From assembly GCF_026240945.1 (NCBI RefSeq), contig NZ_JAPFPY010000022.1, positions 1 through 64,000 of the forward strand: a DNA stretch of 64,000 bases, given 5' to 3'. This DNA is from Mycolicibacterium sp. J2. GTDB taxonomy: Bacteria; Actinomycetota; Actinomycetes; Mycobacteriales; Mycobacteriaceae. Below, piece by piece: positions 7,889 through 17,079 of the stretch. A model generated the notes under the pieces. That model saw only the letters and a list, made by a program, of their open reading frames with translations. It made no database searches and had not been told where the DNA came from. Numbering within the stretch: the first letter of the stretch is position 1; every line of letters starts with the position of its first letter. A program made the position numbers and the translations under genes.

Positions 7889-9289
7889 TCACGTCAACAA
7901 CTCCTTCTTGAGGACCTTGCCCATCGCGTTACGCGGCAGCGATTCGACCACCCGCACCTCGCGTGGCCGCTTGTGCACCGAAAGCTGCTGTGCGACAAAG
8001 TCGATGACATCATCCGATGCCACGGAGCCGACGACGAAAGCGACGATGCGTTGACCGAGATCGTCGTCGGGCACGCCGACCACCGCTACCTCGTCCACAC
8101 CGGGATACCCGAGCAGCACCGTCTCAATCTCACCCGCGCCGATCCGAAAGCCACCCGATTTGATCAGATCGACCGATTCCCGGCCCACGATGCGGTGCAT
8201 CCCGTCGGCGTCGACGACGGCCACATCACCGGTGCGGAACCAGCCGTCCTCGTCGAACGCCTCCGCGGTGGCATCGGGCCGGTTGAGGTAACCACTGAAA
8301 ACCGTGGGGCTCTTGATCTGCAGGTGACCGATGGTTTCGCCATCGTGGGGCACCGGTGCGCCGTCGTCGTCGACCAGTCTGGTCTGCACCCCGGGCAGCG
8401 GCAGCCCGACCCAACCCGGCCGGCGCTCACCGTCGGCCCGCGTGCTGATGGTGATCAGACTCTCGGTGCTGCCGTAACGCTCCACGGGCGCATGACCGGT
8501 CAATCGCACCAGCTCGTCGAACACTGGCACCGGCAGGGCCGCGCTACCCGACACCAGCAGCCGCGCCGACCCGAGCGCCCGCGCCGACGACTCGTCGCCG
8601 ACCACGCGCGACCACACCGTCGGCACGCCGAAGTACAGCGAGCCGCCCGCCTCCGCGTACGCCGCGGGAGCTGGTTTCCCGGTGTGCACGAACCGGTTTC
8701 CGATCCGCAGGGACCCCAGTAGCCCCAACACCAGGCCGTGCACGTGGAACAACGGCAGCCCGTGCACCAGCGTGTCCTCAGCGGTCCACTGCCACGCCGT
8801 GGACAAGGCGTCGATGTCGGCGGCGATCGCGCGCCGGCTGATCAGCACACCTTTGGGCAGGCCGGTGGTGCCGGAGGTGTACATGATGATCGCCGGGCTG
8901 TCCGGTGACGGTTCGGCATAACGGTGCCAGGACCTGGCGTGCATCCGGACCGGAATATGTGGCAGCCCTTCGGTTTCGGTCGGCAGTTCACCCAACCATG
9001 CCTGCGCGCCGGAATCGGTGAGGATGTGCGCACGTTCGGCGACGCCCACATCGGCGGGCACCGGGACGAACGGAACTCCGGCGATGAGGCATCCGGTGAC
9101 GGCCAGCACGGTGGTGGCGGTCGGGGTGGCCAGGATGGCGACGCGCCGCGCGACGGAGACGCGTTCGGCCACCGAGGTGCCCGCCCCGACCAGGTCGCTT
9201 CGGCTCAGCGTCACACCATCGATGCGCACCGCATCCGCGAGATCGTGTCCGGCGGCCACGGCTGCGGGGTCCAGCGAAGTCAACAGCAT
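7889..9289 (-). CDS. fadD36: Acyl-CoA synthetase, FadD36-like
   Basis: A 466-residue AMP-forming ligase that activates a carboxylic acid to acyl-CoA via an acyl-adenylate. The P-loop YTSGTTGLPKG, A5 motif RYGSTESL, FRTGDVAVVD, and C-terminal GRESVDLIKSGG and PRNAMGKVLKK (catalytic Lys) are all present. It is shorter than most FadD proteins because the N-terminal region is compact, as in Rv1193 (FadD36) from the syntenic M. tuberculosis region; the symbol rests on this. It is divergent from the Nudix gene with only 23 bp between starts. Preferred acyl chain is unknown. Confidence 0.87.
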   Translation of the reverse strand: MLLTSLDPAAVAAGHDLADAVRIDGVTLSRSDLVGAGTSVAERVSVARRVAILATPTATTVLAVTGCLIAGVPFVPVPADVGVAERAHILTDSGAQAWLGELPTETEGLPHIPVRMHARSWHRYAEPSPDSPAIIMYTSGTTGLPKGVLISRRAIAADIDALSTAWQWTAEDTLVHGLPLFHVHGLVLGLLGSLRIGNRFVHTGKPAPAAYAEAGGSLYFGVPTVWSRVVGDESSARALGSARLLVSGSAALPVPVFDELVRLTGHAPVERYGSTESLITISTRADGERRPGWVGLPLPGVQTRLVDDDGAPVPHDGETIGHLQIKSPTVFSGYLNRPDATAEAFDEDGWFRTGDVAVVDADGMHRIVGRESVDLIKSGGFRIGAGEIETVLLGYPGVDEVAVVGVPDDDLGQRIVAFVVGSVASDDVIDFVAQQLSVHKRPREVRVVESLPRNAMGKVLKKELLT

Positions 9290-9300
9290 CCTGGTGAGGC

Positions 9301-9306
9301 TACTCT
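9301..9306 (+). promoter_or_regulatory. -10 box of Nudix gene, leaderless
   Basis: TACTCT ends six bases before the GTG start at 9313. This is the spacing expected if transcription begins at the start codon itself, common in mycobacteria. No clear -35 was identified. Confidence 0.45.
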
Positions 9307-9312
9307 GGGCCG

Positions 9313-9864
9313 GTGGACCCGATCGAGAGACTGGCCAGTCGTGAGGTGTACCGCAACAACTGGATGGTGGTGCGCGAGGACGATATCCGCCGTCCCGACG
9401 GCTCGCTGGGCATCTATGGTGTCATCGACAAGCCGACGTACGCCCTGGTGGTCGCCCAGGACGGCGACCGATACCGGATGGTGGAGCAGTTCCGCTATCC
9501 AATCGGGTTGCGGCGCTGGGAGTTTGTCCAGGGCACCGCGCCGGGCACCCTCGACGGTGACGAGCCCGAGCCGACGGACCTGGCCGAACAGGAACTCCGT
9601 GAGGAAACCGGTTTGCGCGCCCAGTCGTGGGAGGTGCTGGGCCGCCTCGACGTCGCGCCGGGGATGAGCAGCCAGCGCGGCTGGGCCTTCCTGGCCACGG
9701 GTATCACCGAAGGGGAGCACGAACGCGAGCACGAAGAGCAGGACATGCACAGCGAGTGGTTCACCGCCGACCAGATCGATCGGATGATCCTGGACGGCCT
9801 GATCACCGATTCGCAAACCCTGGCCGCCTGGCTGCTGCTCCGACTGCGCCGGGAGAACGGGTAG
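9313..9864 (+). CDS. Nudix hydrolase, ADP-ribose pyrophosphatase-like
   Basis: The 183-residue protein contains the Nudix signature: the Gly of the box lies in GTAPGTLDGDEP and the catalytic helix in LAEQELREETGL (REXXEE core), which binds Mg2+ and cleaves nucleoside diphosphates linked to a moiety X. The N-terminal Y.N.WM.V..D segment and MVEQFRYPIG are typical of ADP-ribose/NDP-sugar hydrolases. The GTG start follows a -10-like hexamer by six bases, with no Shine-Dalgarno sequence. It is convergent with the PGRS-like gene, 25 bp away. Confidence 0.88.
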   Translation: MDPIERLASREVYRNNWMVVREDDIRRPDGSLGIYGVIDKPTYALVVAQDGDRYRMVEQFRYPIGLRRWEFVQGTAPGTLDGDEPEPTDLAEQELREETGLRAQSWEVLGRLDVAPGMSSQRGWAFLATGITEGEHEREHEEQDMHSEWFTADQIDRMILDGLITDSQTLAAWLLLRLRRENG

Positions 9865-9889
9865 CCGACTGCGCTCGATCTCTGGCTGG

Positions 9890-11179
9890 TCAGGCCCGTC
9901 CTGCGCCCAGTCCGCCTGCCCCACCGTTGCCGCCCGTTTCGCCAACCGGCGGATTTCCGGTCCGGCCGGGGTCACCGGGGTGGTTGTGATTCGCGCCGCC
10001 GCTGCCGCCGTATCCACCGGCACCACCCGGCCCTGAGGTGCTGGAGCCGCCTTTACCGCCCGATCCACCGTTACCTCCGGTGAGTCCACCTGCACCGCCG
10101 CGGCCGCCGTTGCCGCCCTGCCCGGCGCCGCCCACCGTGACCCCACCGCCTCTTCCACCCGAACCGCCTGTGCCACCGGAGAATCCGCCGTTGCCTCCCT
10201 CGCCCCCGGCGCCGCCCCGGCCGCCGCGATCGGTGGCACTGTTGCCGGCGGTCCCGCCGTCACCACCGGCCCCTCCGGTGCCCGTGATCCCAGTGCTGCC
10301 GCCCCGGCCGCCGCTGCCACCGTTGAGTCCTTGCCCGCTTCCGGCGTTTCCGCCGTTGCCACCGCGCCCGCCGTCACCGGCGATGGCCCCACCACGTCCG
10401 CCGGCACCGCCCTGACCGCCGGCGCCATTCGCGCCCCCGTTGCCGCCGGCACCACCGTTTCCGCCACTGTGCACCAGGCCGCCGTTGCCACCGGTCCCGC
10501 CCGCGCCGCCGTTGCTGTTGATTCCCCGCCCGGCGTCACCGCCGTTGCCGCCCGTTCCACCGAAAATGCCGGCATGGCCGCCGTTGCCGCCATCACCGCC
10601 GTTGCTGCCCACCGATCCGGCGCCGCCGGTCCCGCCGTCGCCGCCACCGCCTCCGAGCAGGCCACCGCGACCTCCGTCCCCACCTCGACCGCCACCGGTC
10701 GCGCCGGTGCCACCGTCACCCCCGCTGCCGGCCAACAGCCCGCCGCGCCCACCGTTACCGGCGTTGATGCTCAGGCTGGTGCCGTCGCCGCCGCGTCCAC
10801 CGTGACCGAACAATCCGGCGTTGCCGCCGTGCCCACTGTTCGCACCGTTGCCACCATTACCGCCGAACCAACCGGCATTGCCGCCGTTGCACTAAGTGCC
10901 GCAGGTAGCGGGATCCGGGCTGTATCCGTTACCGAACAGCAGGCCACCGTCGGGGTGCCGTGCGGTGCCGTTGCCGATGAGCAGCGGCCCCGCCACCACC
11001 GCGACGGCGGCCGTTCCCCCGGACCCGCCCACACAAGCCGGCGCGCCAGGAAAACATGCCGGATCTGCCTGGGCGACAGCGGCATTGGTGGCGGCCAACA
11101 GATACCCGGATCCGATGATCGCCGCGCCGGCGATACCGCCCCGCAGGTAGGGTGCCGACGGCTTGCGATGTCTGGGCAT
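9890..11179 (-). pseudogene. PGRS-like Gly-rich secreted protein gene with in-frame TAG
   Basis: The frame starts at ATG 11179 with AAAGGAC five bases upstream. It encodes a signal peptide (GGIAGAAIIGSGYLLAATNA) and a short Cys-bearing head. Codon 96 is TAG (10892-10894). The same frame then continues without interruption for about 330 codons of GGxGGxGG repeats (for example GNGGRGGLLAGSGGDGG) to the stop at 9890. Sequence around the TAG (ATCGT, TAG, CNGGNAG) reads as one continuous PGRS junction. A TTG at 10813 could start the Gly-rich part alone but has no ribosome-binding site. It lacks a PE domain. Likely a recent nonsense mutation; a sequencing error or suppression remains possible. Confidence 0.72.
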
Positions 11180-11196
11180 GGAAGTCCTTTCGCGTG

Positions 11197-11841
11197 TCAA
11201 CGGGTGGCCCGGCCGATGACGAGCGGGTGGACGACGAAGGGCATCCCGCTCCACACGGCATCGGTGGCATCGACCTCGAATCCGGCGGCGCGCATCAGAT
11301 CGAGGGTCGGGCGGTTGCAGACGCAGCCGCCGGCGAAGGCACGCCATGGTCGTTCGAAGATGTTCTGCCACAACATCAACGGTCGCCACTTTGACCTGAC
11401 GTGTTCGATGAACAATAGCTGCCCGCCTGGCCGCAGCACCCGCGTGATCTCGTGGAGCACACGGGCGGGATCATCGACGGTGCACAGCACCAGGGTGGCC
11501 ACGACGGTGTCCACGCTCGCGCTGTCCGAGGGCAGGCACTCGGCAGGCGCATCGGAGATCACCGCCCGACGTCCGTGCCGGCGGAGCCGGTGCGCCAGTT
11601 TCCGGCGCATCCCGGCCTCGGGTTCGGTGAGCAGCAACTCGTCCAGGTCGGCGGGATAGTGGGTGATGTTCAGCCCGGTGCCGGCGCCGATTTCGAGGAC
11701 GCGGCCATGGGCCTGGGCCAGCAGGTTGCGGCGCCGCCGCCGCATGCCGGCGATCTCAGCGCTCCACAGGAAAGGGTCGTAGAGCAACGCCATGATCCGT
11801 AGCCAGGCCCGGGACGAGCCGACCTTGACGAGCTGGGTCAT
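11197..11841 (-). CDS. Class I SAM-dependent methyltransferase
   Basis: A 214-residue Rossmann-fold methyltransferase. Motif I VLEIGAGTGLN binds S-adenosylmethionine, with the acidic ribose ligand in LLLTEPEAGM. ISDAPAECLP and VDTVVATLVLCTV supply motifs II/III, and ITRVLRPGGQLLFIEHV is the motif after helix E. This is the Methyltransf_11 type, related to ubiquinone/menaquinone or small-molecule methylases. It is in line with the PGRS-like gene (18 bp apart), but no functional link is evident. Substrate unknown. Confidence 0.85.
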   Translation of the reverse strand: MTQLVKVGSSRAWLRIMALLYDPFLWSAEIAGMRRRRRNLLAQAHGRVLEIGAGTGLNITHYPADLDELLLTEPEAGMRRKLAHRLRRHGRRAVISDAPAECLPSDSASVDTVVATLVLCTVDDPARVLHEITRVLRPGGQLLFIEHVRSKWRPLMLWQNIFERPWRAFAGGCVCNRPTLDLMRAAGFEVDATDAVWSGMPFVVHPLVIGRATR

Positions 11842-11920
11842 AGCGTGAAATTACGAGCCCGCGGTCCGCGCGCGCATCGCCCGATCCGGCCATCTTGCCG
11901 GCATGGCCGATTCCGGCCAG

Positions 11921-12943
11921 TTACAGCAGACCGAGCCGCGAGGCCTCGGCGACGGCCGCGGTGCGTGAGGAACTTCCGAGCTTGCGGCGGATATTCGCGA
12001 CGTGCCGGTGCACGGTATGCGGGCTGAGGTGAAGGTGCTCGGCGATCTCGGGGTCGGCGAGGCCGCGCGCCACGCACGCCAGGACTTCGCGTTCCCGCGG
12101 GGACAGACGGGAGCCGCCCTCCGGCGGTTCGGCTGGTTGCGGGGCGAGCGCATGCCGGCATGCACGGATCACGGCATCGATGTCGCCGTGCCACGGAAAA
12201 TGTGAGGTGCCTTGTAGTGGAACGAATGCCGCGCCGGCGATGGCGGCCGCCACCTCTCGCCCGCACCGGTACGGTACGGCGCGGTCGTCGCGGCGGTGCA
12301 CGACCGTCGTCGGCACCCGGAGGAGCGGAAGGCAGGCACGCACATCCAGGCTGTACACCAGCCGCAGCAATGCCGCAGCAGTCTCGGGGGTGGCCGACTC
12401 GCGTTGCAGCCGGGCGAAGCGTTCGTGCGCAGCCGCATCGGCATCGCCGAGGAAGATGTTGCTGAGCACGCGCGAACCCAGCCCCCAATGCGCCTGCACG
12501 GCAGTCACGATCGCGTCATCGACCCCCGGCGGGGTCAACACCTCACCTCGGGGATAGGAGCCGTACAGGACCACCCGGTCCACCCGGTCCGGGTGGGCCG
12601 CGGCAAACGCCACCGCCGTGCAGCTACCGGACGAGCCGCCCAGCAAGGACACCCGGTTCAGGCCCAGCTCATCGAGCAGCGTTCGCAGGACCGCCACTTC
12701 GCCGTCGAGCGTCAGGTCGGCGTCATGCACGGTTCGGTCCGACATCCCGACCCCGAGGCGGTCGTACCTGATCAGCTCGAAGCCCGCGGCAACGCCCTCC
12801 CAGAAGCGCCGCACATCCGGGTCTTGCCAGTCGAGTTCGAGGTGACTGACCCACCAGGCCGGCGCGACGAGCGGCGGCCCCGCGCCGCGCCGCTCGTAGG
12901 CCACGCGCCGGTCACCGACCGGGAGGAATCGGATTGCAGGCAT
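11921..12943 (-). CDS. Alpha/beta hydrolase fused to C-terminal LuxR-type HTH
   Basis: The 340-residue protein joins two modules. Residues 1 to about 260 are an alpha/beta hydrolase with oxyanion-loop region, nucleophile elbow GGSSGSCTA, acid Asp in HRRDDRAVPY and His in GTSHFPWHGD. The last 65 residues are a LuxR/GerE helix-turn-helix: LSPREREVLACVARGLADPE, then IAEHLHLSPHTVHRHVANI and a short tail. This suggests a transcription factor that senses or cleaves a small ester or lactone. The ATG at 12943 starts exactly at the hydrolase domain. A much longer upstream frame is antisense shadow of putA. Hydrolase-HTH fusions occur in actinobacteria, but ligands are mostly unknown. Confidence 0.82.
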   Translation of the reverse strand: MPAIRFLPVGDRRVAYERRGAGPPLVAPAWWVSHLELDWQDPDVRRFWEGVAAGFELIRYDRLGVGMSDRTVHDADLTLDGEVAVLRTLLDELGLNRVSLLGGSSGSCTAVAFAAAHPDRVDRVVLYGSYPRGEVLTPPGVDDAIVTAVQAHWGLGSRVLSNIFLGDADAAAHERFARLQRESATPETAAALLRLVYSLDVRACLPLLRVPTTVVHRRDDRAVPYRCGREVAAAIAGAAFVPLQGTSHFPWHGDIDAVIRACRHALAPQPAEPPEGGSRLSPREREVLACVARGLADPEIAEHLHLSPHTVHRHVANIRRKLGSSSRTAAVAEASRLGLL

Positions 12944-13090
12944 GGTCCTGCGAGCGTACGACGCTACGGGGTGCTCGGATACCGATCCGTCACGATGCGA
13001 TGACCAATTGACGCCGGCGCGCTGTGGGATCGCTGGGATGTCGGTGCCTGCTTCTACCGTGGGCTCGTCAGAGCTTGAGAGAAGCAGGGA

Positions 13091-13588
13091 GTGATGTCGG
13101 TCCGTCGAGTGTGCGTCGCGGTGACGCTCGCGCTGGTGGCATGTTCGGGTAATGCGGCGACGGCCGGCGCCGCGGGCCAACCGTTGAACGGCCGCTACCA
13201 GGTGGTCAGCTACGCGTCGCAGAAGAATGGCACCAGTATCGCCGCGCGCCAGGCCGAGCCGGATTTCGGTGCTGTCTATACGTTTTCGACGGCATGCGGC
13301 AGAGTGTGCGTCGCGACGGTGATCGACGGTCCGGCGCCGTCCAACCCGACCATCCCGCAACCTCAGCGGTACACCTGGGACGGCACCAAGTGGACCTTCA
13401 GCTACGACTGGCAGTGGGAGTGTTACACCGGCGACCAATATCCACGGGTGTACAGCCCGGCGACCTCCTGGGTGTCCTACACACCCCAGCCGGACGGATC
13501 GCTGCGCGGCAGTTGGTATACCGACATCCTCAGCGACGCGTGCCGGGGCAACGTGCTGATACCCGTCGCGGCGTTCCCGGTCCCTTAA
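13091..13588 (+). CDS. Small secreted protein of unknown function
   Basis: A protein of about 165 residues begins with MMSVRRVCVAVTLALVACSG and then mature sequence NAATAGAAGQPLNGRYQVVS. LVAC followed by SG could be a lipobox; a simple signal peptide is the alternative. The mature part has four or more Cys residues (STACGRVC, WQWECYTG, SDACRGN) likely to pair, and many aromatic residues. Start may be GTG 13091 or ATG 13094; GAGAGAAG lies just upstream. I recognise the general pattern of mycobacterial secreted antigens but no specific family. The stop codon overlaps that of putA in the palindrome TTAA. Confidence 0.75.
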   Translation: MMSVRRVCVAVTLALVACSGNAATAGAAGQPLNGRYQVVSYASQKNGTSIAARQAEPDFGAVYTFSTACGRVCVATVIDGPAPSNPTIPQPQRYTWDGTKWTFSYDWQWECYTGDQYPRVYSPATSWVSYTPQPDGSLRGSWYTDILSDACRGNVLIPVAAFPVP

Positions 13589-16500
13589 CTCTCGAACAGT
13601 CCCTGCGTCACCGCCGTCGGCGAGCCGAAGCGATGTGCGGTCACCGCGACCGCTTGTTCGTGCACGAAGGTCAGCAGTTCGATCCGTCCGGCCTCGACAA
13701 CCGGTTGCGCGTACAGCGCGATATCGACCCGGCCAGCGCTGTCGCGGGCGAACTCCGCCCGGTCGCCACCGAGCAGCCGCACTCGCGCGGGAGCGTTGTC
13801 GCGCAACAGTTTCTGCCAGGCAGTCGCATCGTCGACCCGATAGGTGACACCCGTGACCCGCAACGCCTCGGCCACCGCCCTTTGTAGCGGTTGCGGACTG
13901 GAGACGGTCACCGGGGCACCGGCAAGAATCCCGGCACCGACCACGCGCAGCAGGGCGGCGGTGTCCCCGTTGGTCGCGCGCACAGTGACGGGAACCGGAA
14001 GGTACCGCAGCACATTCTGCTCCACCTGCACGCCGGACACATCGCGCGCGACGCCGAACTCCTCGGCCCAGGCGAGCGCATCGGAGGCGAAGGCACGCTC
14101 CAGGAAGGCGCGCTCGTCGGGCGCCAGACCTGCTGCGGCCGACAGCAATCGAGAGACCGCAGGCGCGAGGGCGGCGCCCCGCGTGGCCCGGGCCGGCCGC
14201 CAGTCGGACAGTCCGATCAGATAATTGGGGCCGCCGGCCTTGGTACCGGCGCCGACCGCCGACTTCTTCCAGCCACCGAACGGCTGCCGACGCACGATCG
14301 CCCCGACGGTCGAGCGATTCACGTAGGCGTTGCCGGCCTGCACCTGGTCGATCCAGCGTTCGATCTCGCCACGGTCCAGGCTGTGCAGCCCCGCCGTCAG
14401 CCCATAATCCACCTGATTCTGGATCGCGATCGCCTGGTCGAGATCGTCGGCCGCGATGAGCCCCAGTACCGGACCGAAGTACTCGGTGAGGTGGAACTCC
14501 GAACCGGGGCGCACTCCGGTCTTCACCCCCGGAGACCACAGCCTGCCGGTGTCATCGAGGCGGCGCGGTTTCACCAACCACTTCTCCCCCGGTGCCAGCT
14601 GCGTGAGTGCGCGCAGCAGCTTGCCGTCTGCGGGCTCGATGACCGGCCCCATCTGCACGGTGGGATCCGTCGGATAGCCGACCTTCAGGGATGTCACGGC
14701 GTCGACCAGCTGGTCGCGGAACCGCGCCGACCGAGCCACCGATCCCACCAGGATGCCCAACGACGCCGCCGAACACTTCTGCCCGGCATGCCCGAAGGCC
14801 GAAGAGACGAGGTCCTTCACCGCGAGGTCCAGATCCGCGTGCGGGGTGACGACGATGGCGTTCTTGCCGCTGGTCTCGGCCAACAGCGGCAGATCCGGCC
14901 GGAAGGTGCGGAACAACTGCGCGGTCTCGAAGGCGCCGGTCAGGATCAACCGGCCGACCCGCTCGTCGGACACCAGCCGGGCGCCGAGGTCGCTTTCGTC
15001 GACATGCACCAAGCGCAGCACCTCTGGCGGAACTCCGGCATCCCACAGCGCCTGCACCATCAGCGATCCGCAGCGCCGGGCCTGGGTGGCCGGTTTGATG
15101 ATCACCGCGCTGCCCGCCGCCAGCGCGGCCAGCACCGATCCGGCGGGGATCGCCACCGGGAAATTCCACGGCGGGGTGACCACCGTGAGCCCGACCGGCA
15201 CGGCGACGGCGCCGTCCACGGCGTCCAGTTCCTCGGCGAGTGACGCGTAGTAGTTGGCGAAGTCGATCGCCTCGGAGACTTCGGGATCGCCCTGATCGAT
15301 GGTCTTTCCGCATTCGGCGGCCATCACCTCCAGCAGGGCTGCGCGGGCGGCCTGCAGCGTTCCGGCGGCGCGGCGCAGCACCGACGCCCGGTCCGCGCCG
15401 GACAACGCCCCCCACCTCGCCCCGGCGGCGACGGTATCGGTGACGATCCGGTCCAATGCCTCCGGCGTGTCAATCGTGTAGTGGGACAACAGCTCCCGGC
15501 CGGCTGTCGAGGTGGCCAGCCGTTCGGTGATCGTGCGTCCCCACGCCCGGTTGCCGGGCAATGCCGGGTCGGTGTCGGCGACGTTGGCGAAGCGGCCCGC
15601 CGGGCAGATGGCCGCGCTCGGATCGTCGGTGCGTCGGTCCTGGCGGCGGTTGGGCGGCGGGACCGCAGTGTCGAGCTGAGCCAGCGAGGCGACGAACCGG
15701 TGCCGCTCACGCTCGAAAAGACCTGCGTCGTCGTGCAGTTCGAAGACCGCCGACATGAAGTTGTCCTGGCTGGCGCCCTCCTCCAGCCGGCGCACCAGAT
15801 AGGCGATGGCGACGTCGAAGTCCTTGGGATGCACCACCGGTACGTAGAGCAACAGACCACCGACGGTGCGCCGGACCGCTTCGGCCTGGGCTTCGGCCAT
15901 GCCGAGCAGCATCTCGAACTCGATCCGGTCCCGAACGCCGCGCTGCCCGGCCAGCACCCAGGCATAGGCGATGTCGAACAGGTTGTGCCCCGCGACGCCG
16001 ATGCGGACGTTGGCGGTACGCTCGGCGCGCAGCGCGTAATCGAGCACCCGCTTGTAGTTGGTGTCGGTGGCCTGTTTGGTCGGCCACGTCGCCGCCGGCC
16101 AGCCGTGCAGCGCCGACTCGACGTGCTCCATCGGCAGGTTGGCGCCTTTCACCAACCGAACCTTGATCCCCACACCGCCGCGTTCGCGCCGCGCCCTGGC
16201 CCAATCCTGCAGGCGCATCATCGCGTCCAGCGCATCCGGCAGGTACGCCTGCAGCACGATGCCGGCTTCCAGGTGCAGCAGTTCTGGCCGGTCGAGCAGC
16301 CGGGTGAACACGGCGATCGTGAGCTCGAGGTCGCGGTACTCCTCCATGTCGAGGTTGATGAACTTCGACGTCGGGGCGGTCGCCGCCATCGTGAACAACG
16401 GCAGCAGGCTTGCTTCGATGTGGTCGACGGCGGCGTCGAACGCCCACGGCGAGTGCGGCGGGACGGTGGCCGACACCTTGATCGACACGTAGTCGACGTC

Positions 16501-17010
16501 GGTCCTGCCGAGTAGCCGTTCGGTGCCTTGCAACCGTCGCGCCGCTTCGGCCTGGCCCAGCACCGCCTCGCCGAGCAGGTTGATGTTGAGGGCGACACCA
16601 CGGCGACGGATCCGCGCGATCGAGCGCCCCAGCCGGGCGTCGGACGCGTCGACCAACAGATGACCGACCATCGTGCGCAATGCTTTTCGGGCGACCGGGA
16701 TGACCAGTCCGGGAGCGACGAGCGAGACCAGCGCCCCGAGTCTGATCAGCAGCCGCAGGTGTGCCGGCAGGAAGCCCGGTGCGGTGCGGGCGAGATCGCG
16801 AAGGTTGGCCGCCGCGACGCGATGATCTTCAGGCCGGACCACCCGGTCGACGAACCCGACGGTGAAGTCCAGGCCGTGCGGGTCGCGCAGCAGCCGCGCC
16901 AACTGCCGACCGGCCGGCGCCACCGGTTGGTCCGCGGCGTCGTCGAGCCAGCAGCGAACCTGGTCCAGCACCTCGGTCAGCAGGTCGTCCTTACTGGTCA
17001 CGTCGGTCAT
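13585..17010 (-). CDS. putA: Bifunctional proline dehydrogenase / glutamate semialdehyde dehydrogenase
   Basis: A single protein of 1141 residues oxidises proline to P5C with FAD and then to glutamate with NAD. The N-terminal PRODH barrel occupies about residues 80-400 (motifs VSIKVSATVP, NLDMEEYRDLE, VRLVKGANLPMEH). The ALDH domain spans about 470-950 (VTPPWNFPVAIPAG, ETSGKNAIVV with Glu near 711, GHAGQKCSAA with catalytic Cys near 746). A further C-terminal domain of about 150 residues follows, and there is no N-terminal ribbon-helix-helix DNA-binding domain. M. tuberculosis carries the two activities as separate genes (Rv1188/Rv1187), so the fusion is a notable difference. ATG 17010 is chosen; an upstream start at 17091 would run through the LysR gene start. 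Confidence 0.93.
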   Translation of the reverse strand: MTDVTSKDDLLTEVLDQVRCWLDDAADQPVAPAGRQLARLLRDPHGLDFTVGFVDRVVRPEDHRVAAANLRDLARTAPGFLPAHLRLLIRLGALVSLVAPGLVIPVARKALRTMVGHLLVDASDARLGRSIARIRRRGVALNINLLGEAVLGQAEAARRLQGTERLLGRTDVDYVSIKVSATVPPHSPWAFDAAVDHIEASLLPLFTMAATAPTSKFINLDMEEYRDLELTIAVFTRLLDRPELLHLEAGIVLQAYLPDALDAMMRLQDWARARRERGGVGIKVRLVKGANLPMEHVESALHGWPAATWPTKQATDTNYKRVLDYALRAERTANVRIGVAGHNLFDIAYAWVLAGQRGVRDRIEFEMLLGMAEAQAEAVRRTVGGLLLYVPVVHPKDFDVAIAYLVRRLEEGASQDNFMSAVFELHDDAGLFERERHRFVASLAQLDTAVPPPNRRQDRRTDDPSAAICPAGRFANVADTDPALPGNRAWGRTITERLATSTAGRELLSHYTIDTPEALDRIVTDTVAAGARWGALSGADRASVLRRAAGTLQAARAALLEVMAAECGKTIDQGDPEVSEAIDFANYYASLAEELDAVDGAVAVPVGLTVVTPPWNFPVAIPAGSVLAALAAGSAVIIKPATQARRCGSLMVQALWDAGVPPEVLRLVHVDESDLGARLVSDERVGRLILTGAFETAQLFRTFRPDLPLLAETSGKNAIVVTPHADLDLAVKDLVSSAFGHAGQKCSAASLGILVGSVARSARFRDQLVDAVTSLKVGYPTDPTVQMGPVIEPADGKLLRALTQLAPGEKWLVKPRRLDDTGRLWSPGVKTGVRPGSEFHLTEYFGPVLGLIAADDLDQAIAIQNQVDYGLTAGLHSLDRGEIERWIDQVQAGNAYVNRSTVGAIVRRQPFGGWKKSAVGAGTKAGGPNYLIGLSDWRPARATRGAALAPAVSRLLSAAAGLAPDERAFLERAFASDALAWAEEFGVARDVSGVQVEQNVLRYLPVPVTVRATNGDTAALLRVVGAGILAGAPVTVSSPQPLQRAVAEALRVTGVTYRVDDATAWQKLLRDNAPARVRLLGGDRAEFARDSAGRVDIALYAQPVVEAGRIELLTFVHEQAVAVTAHRFGSPTAVTQGLFES

Positions 17011-17034
17011 CTGCCCATCATCGACCGCCAGGAC

Positions 17035-17075
17035 ACTTAAAATAAAGCAATGATTTCTGACATGAAAATTTAAGT
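17035..17075. promoter_or_regulatory. putA/LysR intergenic operator region
   Basis: The 69-bp divergent gap is AT-rich. It has outer arms ACTTAAA (17035-17041) and TTTAAGT (17069-17075) as a perfect inverted repeat, and an inner dyad TTTCTGACATGAAA (17054-17067). The inner dyad fits the T-N11-A style of LysR-family sites. It most likely binds the divergently encoded LysR regulator to control putA. Confidence 0.55.
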
Positions 17076-17079
17076 AGAA

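Noticed and set aside
10813..10814. Separate Gly-rich gene starting at TTG 10813
   Set aside because: No ribosome-binding site and the frame continues from the upstream signal peptide through one TAG; more simply a broken single gene.
10038..11150. Pro-rich frames on the plus strand opposite the PGRS gene
   Set aside because: Antisense of GGxGG codons gives PP-rich shadows; no start signals.
12944..14539. Extension of the hydrolase-LuxR frame far upstream to 872 codons
   Set aside because: Runs through the secreted protein and antisense putA frame, Arg/Gly-rich shadow sequence; the hydrolase domain starts at ATG 12943.
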